64,000 nt of DNA from Spirometra erinaceieuropaei (Eukaryota > Platyhelminthes > Cestoda > Diphyllobothriidea > Diphyllobothriidae). Under the pieces are notes generated by a model. That model made no database searches. It was not told where the DNA came from and saw only the letters and a program-made list of their open reading frames with translations. Shown here piece after piece: positions 10,180 through 19,735 of this stretch (positions are counted from its first letter, which is position 1; each line of letters opens with the position of its first letter). The position numbers and the translations under genes are program-made. The DNA lies in contig CACRXP010000172.1 of NCBI GenBank assembly GCA_902702965.1, positions 312,165-376,164 of the forward strand, in the 5' to 3' direction.

Positions 10180-10797
10180 CACTTTAAAACCTGAGAGTTT
10201 GATTTGGTTTATACTAGGACGGAAGAAATCTGGCATTCCTATGAGGTGTTTGTCTGTTGCAATATGGCTCCAATCCACTGCTAAATTTTTCCAATGCCAT
10301 ATGGTCTCCTTCTAATACCGCATACAAATGTATGATATTCCGTATACAGAAAATAGATAACTTGCAGTTTGGAAACCCTGAATGCAAATGCAACGGCAAG
10401 TCGGGTTCAAAGTTATTTGGGAATTGGAAAAGTTTTTAAAACCGAATTATACCCCTTAATCGAGTATAAAATTTGATGAAGACGGAATTTTCTGCCAAAG
10501 AATTAAAAGGGTCAATAGTTTTATGTATGTTATCTATGAAATATATTTGGATTTATAAGGGCATCGAAAATCAATGCGAAAAAATCATGCTGCTAAATTA
10601 GCCATTTTTTATAGAGTGCAGTTGTTGCAAGCGGCCGGAAAGAAGTTTGTTCAAAAGCTGACATCCCGAAGTAACTGAATTATCCTGGGATTATGCTGCC
10701 CTTTCATTATTATTACAACACTACCTAAGTAATCTTTTCTAGTCGAAAACATATTTCAGAATTTCGGTCAACAATTCATGAGTTAGCACACCTACCG
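10180..10797. repeat. R1 fold-back repeat, centre and right arm
   Basis: This is a well-preserved right half: the centre (CCATATGGTCTCCTTCTAAT), TGCAGTTTGGAAACCCTGAA, the arm through AAGCTGACATCCCGAAGTAA, and the terminus CACACCTACCG followed by TA. The left arm is absent or too diverged. It ends 31 bp before the assembly gap. Confidence 0.75.
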
Positions 10798-10828
10798 TAT
10801 GTTCTCAAACCTATGCGTCAACCGTACT

Positions 10829-10959
10829 NNNNNNNNNNNNNNNNNNNNNNNNNNNNNNNNNNNNNNNNNNNNNNNNNNNNNNNNNNNNNNNNNNNNNNNN
10901 NNNNNNNNNNNNNNNNNNNNNNNNNNNNNNNNNNNNNNNNNNNNNNNNNNNNNNNNNNN
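10829..10959. other. assembly gap (131 N)
   Basis: A run of 131 undetermined bases. Open frames drawn across it have no meaning. Confidence 1.
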
Positions 10960-11164
10960 ACCAACTGATCGACTACTTTTACAGGCCTGACCCAGTTCGG
11001 CAGGGGCACACACTTCCCAGTCGCGTGAGTTGACCCACCCCGGGGGGGGGGGGTGCGTGAGAGTTAGATAAAATTGTAATTTTTTTCCACATCGCAGACT
11101 ACACCAACCTCAGGTAAAATGGTGAATATAATTGTGATTCATCTGCTTGAGTGAGGTGTCAATT

Positions 11165-11290
11165 CGGCCTTTCAGAACGACGATGACCTTTGTGTACCCC
11201 ACAGCAGGGTGAGCACAGAACAACGACTTGCGCATATTTGCCGCGGTATCTGCTCCCCTCATCCACTAAGACCAGCATAGTAGTTAGACC
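11165..11290 (-). repeat. possible R2 fragment
   Basis: CCCCACAGCAGGGTGAGCAC followed by GACTTGCGCAT resembles the minus-strand R2 block at 16670-16715. The downstream half diverges. The call is weak. Confidence 0.3.
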
Positions 11291-11359
11291 TGGGTCTGGC
11301 AGGCTCTCTGCGGAACGTGCATCCATGGTGAATACCAAAATCGGGGGTATAGTGGCAGA

Positions 11360-11720
11360 TCCAGTTGCAGGTTCACATTGCATTGATTAGGATCCAAGAC
11401 ATCCCCTTTTTGTCTTGTATACAATCATGGTCAGTGTATGCTGTGCATCAAGGGGTGTGGTGGTACGCCTAGGTGCGGGGTTTCGGCCGTCCCGGCCACC
11501 TGCGCTCCCTCCAACCTCTGGTCTTCTTAGCTTTGCCTTGAAGCCGGGTTCAGGTGGAGGAGGAGGAGGTGCAGCAGATGCTGTGTAAGTCCAATACGAT
11601 TAAAAAACTAATTCACGCGCACGTCACAGTGTCTCCTCCCAACCGGTGATGGAGAAACACGGTGGGCATTGTCGTAGTCGGCGGTTAAACTGCCGTTAAC
11701 AGCATTTGACGCACCAGAGC
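11360..11720 (+). repeat. R2 GC-rich repeat
   Basis: It begins near GCAGATCCAGTTGCAGG, passes through GGTGTGGTGGTACGCCTAGG (about 11455-11474), the CACCTGCGCTCCCTCC block, AACTAATTCACGCGCACGTC, and ends around the GGTGGGCATTGTCGTAGTCG motif. The same order of blocks is found at 19440, 39470 and, inverted, at 16655 and 54945. Confidence 0.7.
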
Positions 11721-12040
11721 AGGTTGGCAAGGCAGAATCAAGACGACAGTAATCGGGTAAGCTCTGCAACTCGGCAGGAGACATCATTTAGGATGAACCA
11801 TGGGACGTCGTTGATAAGACACCGAGAGACCGAAATACCGATTATCTGCGTAGCTGAAAACGGCGCAGGCTAAACCTCGCAGGCAAAGCTATCGTTAAGC
11901 CCGGGAGGACAGTGGTTCAAATGCAAAAAGTGGCGACCGTTTTATGGCTGCGCAAGTGTTCTTGTTTTCCATAGCCTGCTACGGGGAGGAAGCATTTCCG
12001 TCACTTTTACTGGTGCAGACTACACTTAACATTTTAATTC
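11721..12040. other. no recognised gene
   Basis: Nothing supportable was seen. Confidence 0.4.
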
Positions 12041-12380
12041 TCAAAAGGTAATTTGGCGAGCATACGTCTGCTTTCGATAAATTCTCTTCAGGCCTGTTCA
12101 TTTATATGGCTAATGACGTAATGAATTAAAAGATACTGACAAGTATCTGTAGGTCCGGCTTGGGGGGAGGGGAGGGGGAGAGTAAAATACCAAAATTTCA
12201 CTCAGCGCCAGGGTGTAGGTGGGTCCTGGGAAAGGTAATTATATGCGGGTAGCTGGCTTTTTGGCTTTGAACCATGGCAGCAGTGGGAAGAGAATAAAGT
12301 TCTTCTGTGCGCATAGGACCGGTCCGCGTAGCCTGACTACAGCCGCGTCTGCCGTAGCCAACAAGCTCTATCCAAGTAGT
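12041..12380 (-). mobile_element. Penelope-like element, 5'-truncated 3' tail
   Basis: This is homologous to 34230-34575, the 3' untranslated tail and the end of the endonuclease of the longer PLE. Shared blocks are TTCGATAAATTCTCTTCAGG, GGTGGGTCCTGGGAAAGGTA and CGCATAGGACCGGTCCGCG. The homology stops at AAGTAGTTT, a few dozen codons before the end of the coding region. A truncation point nearer the 3' end than in the other two copies fits incomplete reverse transcription. Confidence 0.8.
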
Positions 12381-12409
12381 TTACCCTGAAATCTAATCCG
12401 CTAACTCCG

Positions 12410-12573
12410 GGACAAAGCATTTCAGGATCAGTTCGAAGTCTGCTATGCATATCTAAGCTGACATTCATCAGCTTCAGTGGAATAATTGTGCAATATTCCC
12501 AAGCTGCCAAAAGACAGTCAGTAGTATGCAAATTTGGCTGACAGTACGGTGAATCACAACATCTGTATGCCAT
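12410..12573 (-). repeat. R3 repeat with conserved translation
   Basis: The minus-strand translation AAWEYCTIIPLKLMNVSL resembles TACEYCTVIPTNLMDFNS from the plus strand at 55520-55650, and the nucleotides also align at roughly two-thirds identity by eye. Both may be remnants of one dispersed coding or non-coding element. No domain is recognised. Confidence 0.45.
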
Positions 12574-13250
12574 TGACCGCCTAGCGGCTGCCTGTGAACA
12601 TTACACGGTGGCCTGTTCGAGTCAACTTGGCGTGAATCAAGACTTGGAACACTGGCTGGCGTGACACAAAGTCATCGCACTCGACTTGAAATCTCACAAA
12701 GGCCAGAGGAAGTACAAAGTTCACAGTAAGAAGAAAAAACCGTTGAATTGCGGATACCTTCTGAGCTACGACCAACAACGCATCGTCATAGCCCGAAATA
12801 CGTGAAATTTGTCTGCAGTGAAGGCACTATGCTCTGCTTTGCTACAGGGAAGGATACTTGTCCATCGGCCACACTCACTCTCCCCTCTTGCTGGTATGCC
12901 TGAGTCTCTCGGTCGAACGATGGTGATGATGCTGGCAGTACTCGGCGCAGAGAATGACGTGGCGCGGACCTCCGCATGGCGCGCGCGCGTTACACGCCTG
13001 CAATACAATCAGTTAAGGACTGCATGCAGATTCGAAGTGCACTGCGCAACGCACATCGTGAGTCACTGCCGATATCTCATTTCTGCGCTCTAGCCAACCA
13101 ACGGCACAGGCAACAGGCTGTAGGCGCGTCGGGCCCTCAAAAGGAATGATTGCTTTTGAGGCGGCAGGCCTTTTGCGATGCGATCAAATCTAGCTCGGAG
13201 TAAGCTCCAGTCGGATGGTTTTATTTTGCTAATTACTTTTCAGGATGGCA
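12574..13250. other. no recognised gene
   Basis: Overlapping open frames on both strands at 12766-13093 cover a GC-richer patch with a GCGCGCGCG run. No domain and no paired splice sites were found. Confidence 0.35.
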
Positions 13251-13475
13251 TTACCGACAAAGACAAGGGAGACTGGAATGGCCATTTCTGGCTTATTAGC
13301 CGTCGTCAGCCAGTCATATCCAACTCCGAAATGTGGAACACCCGAGGCTCGAACTCGCGACCTGTTAGTTAAAAGTCCCCGCTTCTAACCACTGGGTCAC
13401 GAACCCGTTGCCCTGTCGGTTTCGATCGGGAATATACAATGGTAGGAGGTGCCCACTGATCGTTCCTACAGAAAT
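13251..13475 (-). repeat. tRNA-derived SINE, minus orientation, with upstream unit tail
   Basis: On the minus strand the head reads GTGACCCAGTGGTTAGAAG (A-box-like), then GCGAGTTCGAGCCTC (B-box-like), then the body GACTGGCTGACGACGGCTAA and the end TCTCCCTTGTCTTTGTCGG. Upstream of the head (13411-13475) is the tail of another unit (GAACGATCAGTGGGCACC ... ACCATTGTATATTCCCGATC), so SINE units were once in tandem here. Confidence 0.8.
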
Positions 13476-13839
13476 TTTTCTCTAACCACTGCTTGTACGC
13501 AGTGTTCCCTTTAATGATGTTGTGTAAGTGCAGCACCCTATTCCTTCAGAGAGTACTCTAGACTTGAAGGCCAAGAAGGTGTGAGGGGTTCGTCGCCACC
13601 TCCTTTAACTTTGAAAGCAGTTTTCGTATCACTTAACACACATTATGGCTTTGAGACAGTGTGCACATGGTAGACGATCGCAGTTGTGGGGTGCTCTTTG
13701 AGCTCAGCTATTCAAACTTGGAGTGGATTTTAGGGGTGCCCCTAAAACGGGCCACGCGGTAAATGCACTGGATCAACACGGGGACTACATCTGATTCTGG
13801 CAGGCGTTATTGGGAAGGCGCTCCTGGAAGGACAAATAG

Positions 13840-14160
13840 CAAGCTCATGCTGCGTCAAATGGGATCTAAGCCGTCCCCACATACTTGTTATTGTTTAAAA
13901 TCTCCGTCAAGTGTTCATTGTGGACCACAGGGTGTGGCGGTATGCCTAGATACTGGTTTATGGCGTGCTAACCACCTGCGGCCCCTCACGCCTCCAGTCT
14001 TCTAGGCCTAATCATGACATCGAACACACGTGAGAGAGGAGGTGAGAGTGCAGTGCGTAGGTAGGCTATCAATTTAAATTAATTCCGTCGCTGTGCCTGC
14101 TTTCACCCTGCTGTGGAGCGCATGGTGGAAAGAAATCAACGACCGAACTGCCGGGTTATA
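13840..14160 (+). repeat. R2 GC-rich repeat, diverged
   Basis: GGACCACAGGGTGTGGCGGT, the CACCTGCGGCCCCTCACGCC block, a GAGAGGAGGTGAGAGTGCAG stretch and CGACCGAACTGCCGG match the R2 order. The overlapping open frames here are by-products. Confidence 0.6.
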
Positions 14161-14574
14161 GGAAGTCGCTGGAACAGCTGGTCCTTTTACTTTCATGAAT
14201 AATAGTTGAGCTTCCCTAAAAAGATTCAAACTGAAGTGGTTCCGCCATAGACCTCCCATGTCTCCCAGTGTATAGCTTGTGAGAATTCGATCGTCACAAG
14301 CGACGAGGTCCACTGAGTGTCCCACGGAGTGCGGGCATCAACGATGACTTGTTCGTGAACTACTTTAGAGAGAGAGAGTGACTTGCATAGCATTCACCGC
14401 ACTCTCTCCTGCCTCGCCACCTTGCTTCTATGACAAGACAATGTCAAGACGACCGGAGGTGGGCTTGGGCGCAGCATGTACAGAACGTGACGCACCGTAT
14501 AAAACGCCAAATGACATTTTTAAATTTGACAGCAAACAGAAATTACTGATGATTGATATGTAGCATAATTGCAC

Positions 14575-15180
14575 GATATATATCAGCCATGCCAGGGTGC
14601 CGGTACTTCGATGCATATTTTTCGGTAGCCTGTTAGAATCGCACTTGTTTACAACGAATACTTACAGAGTATGAATTATTTACACTGATTTTCAATGCCA
14701 TGACAAAAATCAAAGCGTATTTCACAGAAAATATGCACAAAAGTATAATTTTCGGTTTTTTTTCTAGACACTTGGAGGGAAGGTATTCAGATGTGTCATC
14801 AAGAGGAAGGGCATCTTCCAATTTTAAAGTCTTTCTATTTCGATATAATTCTGAACTTAGCCTGTCATTGCAGTTACGTTCGCAATTACCAATCTACGAG
14901 CTATATACTTTCCCCTTTAGGCCAATCAGATATTGCTCCGTCATATTAAGAGAACATTCTGCAGCACCCATAAAATTTTGTAGTGGATATGTTCTATGAT
15001 CTATATTTCATAAAGTCCATTCATACATGAAACCGTACGATGGTATTTGAACAGGTGTTTTGTAATCTTAAAAAACTTATGACAAGTAACCTTACACAAA
15101 TCGGGTGCAAAAGATGACAATTTTGTGCCTGTTATTTGTGAAATATTTAGCGAATTAAAAAACATTAAAAATTGTGGTTG
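14575..15180. repeat. R1 fold-back repeat, old diverged copy
   Basis: Recognisable blocks are CTTACAGAGTATGAATTATT, ATTTCACAGAAAATATGCAC, the centre AAATTTTGTAGTGGATATG and CCATTCATACATGAAACCG. The termini are not identifiable. Confidence 0.5.
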
Positions 15181-16380
15181 GAAAAGTTCCTAATATACCA
15201 GTAGCCTCTTCCTAGTCAACGTAAGTTTCCAGGCGGCTTGAAACATACGCATTAAAAATTTAGCATTTTTGTCTGACTGGTATATCTCGAGATTATGTTG
15301 CATGGAATTACTGATGCAACTCCAGCCAAGCAGTCTTTTACCGCCAAAGCCAAATTTCGGCGTTTCAGTTAACGTTCACCTAGTTGCATAACCTTTCTGG
15401 CCGTACGCCTTACAATTGGTTGACTGCGCTATATCGATATCCTCACACATTTGACATTAGCGTGTAGCTCAACTTTAGATTTAAGCCGTCACGCTTACAA
15501 CACGCGCGAGAATCTGAACAATGCAGGCCGAACAAAATAAAGGTTTTACTTGAGTACAAAGTTTCAAGCTAAACCGACAAACGCACGAAATGCAATAGCG
15601 CAAGCCCTCCTGTGAAATAAAAAATCTACACAATTCTTAGCTTAAAGCGGATTATGCAGACCTTATCATTTTGTGTAGATGCTGATCCTCGTAAAAATTG
15701 CACTTTGGAAACGGATCACTTTACCGTTTCAGAGATTAGAAACTTTAAGTAAATATAAAATACTCGAATGTGCTTATCATTTCTTCAATTTGTCTACAAA
15801 TCCCGTATTTGTTTCTAGCCATGCTATTGATAATTGATGCTTTCACGGCATCTTCAAATGAAAATATCTAATAAAATTTTAAAAGTGCATGCTATGGGTG
15901 TGCGTATCAACCAGATCAAACAGTAGGAGGCGTTGGGAATGGTAGGCCAAAATACAACAGGTCTATTAACTCAAGATGCATCGTCTACTCAAGCGCTTAC
16001 AGGCAATCTACACAATTTCGCATGAGATGATTAAAATTGCATTATTCGAGAGGTGTCTAGGAATATCAACACATTTTCTGCGTGGAAAAGGTCAGAGCAG
16101 ATTTTCATGGACACTCGTGCCGAGTCATCAGCAGAAATTCAACAATTTTATTTCGAGATCGTAGTTTAAATTAGCCGTTTCTGTAAAACCGCTTAAGAAA
16201 ACTCTTCGTGGCCCTTACGCTCAAGGCATGAGCAATTTAATCAGCCATTCGACGTGAGGGTGCTGGGAATCCATATTTCGATCCCGAAATGATAGCCACA
16301 TGTTTTACTTTGAGGTTTCTTGGTCGAAAGTGTGAGAGGTGGAACCATAATGTAGAGAGGAGACTTTGAAAATAACTTAC
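15181..16380. other. no recognised gene
   Basis: AT-rich. A possible very old R1 trace lies near 15660-15830 (TGTGTAGATGCTGATCC), but it is too diverged to call. Confidence 0.35.
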
Positions 16381-16621
16381 AGCCTTGCAGTGATGAGCAA
16401 AATCACTGATTCGTTGCTGTTTTTAGGTTCAGGGCTTTGGTACGTAGACCGGACATGGTCTCGTGATGCTGAACTTGACAGGGGGCTGTCCTCTGCGCTT
16501 TGAGACCACTCACTCGCATTTTGAGCACCACTTGCTGCCTTGACTTCCCTAGGTGAGACTAATTGAATTACTTTAACGACCGGCATTTCCTGAATTGATA
16601 TCAGCAATAACTGGAACAACG
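16381..16621 (-). CDS. candidate internal exon, Ser-rich unknown protein
   Basis: On the minus strand a TGATTGTCAG acceptor opens a 241-nt stretch (2 nt, 79 codons, 2 nt) without stops, ending at a consensus donor GTAAGT (16375-16380). The peptide is hydrophilic and Ser-rich (SEWSQSAEDSPLSSSASRDH) and so could be a disordered, phosphorylated linker. Alternative acceptors exist 11 and 31 nt further in. No family is recognised. An R2 copy lies about 35 bp upstream of the acceptor. Confidence 0.4.
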
Positions 16622-16654
16622 CTGACAATCAGACAACAGTCCGAGCGTCGTTTT

Positions 16655-16995
16655 TAACGATGTCCACAGTGTTCTCCCCAGCAGGGTGAGAGCAGGAACT
16701 GTTGCTTGCGCATGAGTTTGTTTATATTGACAGTAGACGTGCACAACATCCACCGCCCTCGCCTCCCCCTTCCACACCTGGACCCGGTGTCAAGACACAG
16801 TAAAGAACACCGAAGGCTGGCGAGGGCGCAGGTGGCTGACATGACAAAAACTCACACCTAGACGTACTACCACCTCCTCTGGTGCGCAACATGTACTGAC
16901 CAGGATTTCACAAATCAAAAGAGAGGGGCGACCCGGTTCCCAACCGACGCTGCATGGGCCTGCAACTGGACCCGCCGCACAACCCCTGGTGTTGG
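16655..16995 (-). repeat. R2 GC-rich repeat
   Basis: The reverse complement carries GGCGGGTCCAGTTGCAGG, CCTGGTCAGTACATGTTGCG, the GGTGGTAGTACGTCTAGG block, the CACCTGCGCCCTCGCCAGCC block and a CAGGGTGAGAGCAGGAACTG-type end. The extended match to 11360-11480 includes the 5' flank, which helps define the repeat start. Confidence 0.7.
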
Positions 16996-18167
16996 CATTT
17001 GCTATGAGTTCGCACTCCCCATAACGCCTACTGGACTCTGAGCTAGCTCTCGCATGACCCGCTTTAGGGTAGGTTGGTTATCATGAATTATATCGAAGTG
17101 GAGGTCGGAGCTGGTTAGTACTTCATGTGCTAACTACGTTGGTGTTTGTTGGTACAGTTGACGGAAAGTACTATGGATTCTAACGTCTCCTCCGTGACAC
17201 GATTAGTTTTCTTTTTCTAGGACGTCGCTTTCTGCAAAGACCTGCTTCGAACGGACGGACGGAAATTGTCTTAAGCTCAGAATGAATACCTTAATACCTA
17301 CTTTCTCTCTTCACCGTCATGCGATTAGGAGCCTCGATACTTATGTGTAACATCTAATTTTGTATATTTTCCTCGGGATATCAGCAGAGTTTTAAGATTT
17401 TGGAGGTTTCACTTTTAACCTTTTTGTAGATTACTGAGACTAAAACCCAGCAAACAAGGCTAAATCACTCACACCGATGCAGACGTTTAAACATTCCTAA
17501 CAAACTGAGAAAGATTCGAACTAGTGGTTGAAATGGAAGAAAGCCTTCCAGTGTAGGATAAATGGATTTACAGCTGCAGTCCCGCGAACCGATGCCCTGC
17601 TTTGAAACATTGCACAGCGTAAGAATCAATGAATAGACTCTTAAACTTTCAGCCAGGAAGATGTGGGCACGCAACAGAAGGCAGCAACTCATGAAGAGTC
17701 CATTACTATAGACAACTTGCCATTGGGAAGAGACATTTTCGTGTTCTATTTGTGATCCACTGAAAAGGTTTTGTTGAAGTCACTTATCCAACGTTGAAGT
17801 GAGTAAAAACACTTTATCTTAGTCTTTGAGAACCATTCCGACGTAAGATGAATAGCACGTTAGACAACTGACGACAATACAAACCTCCAGCGGTAAATTC
17901 TGATAATCCTCCAATTCAGATGTTCTGGTAGATTTTGAATACTTCATATTGACCCAACTCACGACACTCAGAAGTCTGGTGAGTTCTTTAACCCGAAGTG
18001 CAAGCGTTTTATTATCTATCATGCAGGAAAATCGACTAATATTTTTTGCTGGTGACATCGGAAATAGAACAGGGTTTACGTCCAAGATTTTCATCAGCCG
18101 TTGAGCTAGTAAACCAGATTTAAGCCTTAAACATCAGGTTTATTTTCCAGAAGCTCGTACTATCTGC
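16996..18167. other. no recognised gene
   Basis: Several 75-91 codon minus-strand frames (17465-17692, 17819-18094) show no domain or convincing splice pairs. Confidence 0.35.
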
Positions 18168-18556
18168 GGTAAGATCCTATTTCGTAGCCGTACCTGTTAG
18201 AAATTAGGGCTAGGAATATGGGTAGGGGTTAGTGTTCGGATTTACGACTAGGGGTTAGGTTTAGAGGATAGGTTGGGACTAAGGACTAATGTTAGGGGTT
18301 AGGATAAGAGTCTACGTTTAGCGGTTCGGTTTTGGAGTTGGGGTTAGGGTTGAAGGTTATACTTTGGGGTAGGGTCAAGGGTTGTGGTTGAGGGTTAGGT
18401 TAAGGGATTAGGGCTAGGGGTTGGGGTTAGTTTTTAGGGTTAAGGGTCAGGGATTGGGTTATGGGTTAGTGTTAAACCTCCTATTACCACCGGTCCCGTA
18501 TGGCAGGCGGCTGAAGCTTGCATAATTCATGTGCGGCTACGAAGTAAGATTTGACC
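18168..18556. repeat. telomere-like array bracketed by inverted repeats
   Basis: The left arm GGTAAGATCCTATTTCGTAG (followed by CCGTAC, 18168-18193) is mirrored on the right at 18531-18556 (GTGCGGCTACGAAGTAAGAT then TTGACC), with about five mismatches over 26 bp. Between them, 18200-18480 is TTAGGG-like sequence (GGGTTAGGGTTGAAGG and so on). The right inner flank, CCACCGGTCCCGTATGGCAG, matches the flank of the 4134-4352 array in reverse orientation. Confidence 0.8.
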
Positions 18557-19309
18557 CTTTCTTAATTTTGCAAAAGTATTATACGGATCGGCTTATGTCC
18601 CCTGGGTGCTCCAGTCACAAATATTGGTCCACAGCAGACGTTTAATTCGAGTGACTTTCACCTGCAGGAGCTGCAGGATCGAGAAGACCGCTGCAAGTCT
18701 TCAGCCAGTTTGCTTCTTCAAAAATTGCAAGGACTTCGCAAATTTTTCCTTTCTCACGATCGGGCCAATAAAGCGACTTTAAATGCTTCCCAGTTTTTAC
18801 AATCTTCATAGAAATAAGCAACATAGCCCATAGAACTCTCGTTTTTATAAATATGAAAAACGAGATTTATCTTTAATGCGTCGCCGCATGGATTTTCTCC
18901 CGTTGATAATGGCGGGTGTGTCGTAAATTTTCGAACCAAACGAGAGAGTGACGAGAGGACTATGTTAATTTTTTCTCTCACATTCGATGCCTGTCCTCTG
19001 GTCGGTTGTGAATTAATACTCATACTGCTTATTGACGTTCGCGGGAAGACTTGAATGAATCTTGAATGGGCATTGCTCCATCTCGAGTATTAAACACTGT
19101 CTTTCTGTTTTGTTGAATGAATTCTCGATAGACACTCTGTCGTGGCGTAAGTGCACGCGAATTCCTTTGACTTACTCACAGGCACTTGGAAAATCCTCTG
19201 GGAATGTACTTTAAACGCAGGTTGAGCATTCACACCGCGACAGTGTGCGTGTATGTGTCAGAAAGGGAAGATGACACGAGTCAGTCGACAAACATGCACA
19301 CGGCCTGTA
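18557..19309. other. no recognised gene; perfect 9-bp hairpin
   Basis: A minus-strand frame of 89 codons (18754-19023) has protein-like composition but no recognised domain. At 18838-18864 CTCGTTTTT and AAAAACGAG flank a 9-base loop. Confidence 0.35.
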
Positions 19310-19430
19310 TACACAGGGGAGAGCAAACGCACCCATGGGCAGGGAGTCGGGTGCCAGAAAACTGTCAGTGCGCACTAGGCTGCGAGGAGCATGATATACT
19401 GAAGCGTGGCATAGCATACGCACACAGTCA
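19310..19430 (+). repeat. R4 repeat next to R2
   Basis: CACAGGGGAGAGCAAACGCA followed by GGCATAGCATACGCACAC is homologous to 55318-55435. In both places it adjoins an R2 copy, but its orientation relative to R2 differs, so it is a separate unit. Confidence 0.45.
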
Positions 19431-19439
19431 TCCTCCTCT

Positions 19440-19735
19440 TTCTGACCCAGTTTTCTTGATAGCTAAAATCCTGGTCAGGTGGTTATTGTGAACCAGGAGG
19501 TGTGGTGGTACGTCTAGATGCGACTCCGACCCTGCCAGCCACCTGCGACCTCTCCCGCCTCCGGTCTTCGTGACCATGTCCTGATAATGGGCCCAGGCAG
19601 GAAGGAGAGAATGCGGTAGATCCTGCCCACGTACATTCCCGCTATGAACTAATTCACGCACACGTCACCGAACCTGCCGGAATTTGCTGTGTAGCAATGG
19701 AAGACATCCTCGGTCACAACGGTTAAATTTTTCTG
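19440..19735 (+). repeat. R2 GC-rich repeat
   Basis: Blocks in order: AAAATCCTGGTCAGGTGG, AACCAGGAGGTGTGGTGGTA, CCAGCCACCTGCGACC, GAACTAATTCACGCACACG, and an ending near GTGTAGCAATGGAAGACATC. Confidence 0.7.

Noticed and set aside
10792..11013. Open frames of 63-73 codons
   Set aside because: They cross the N gap at 10829-10959.
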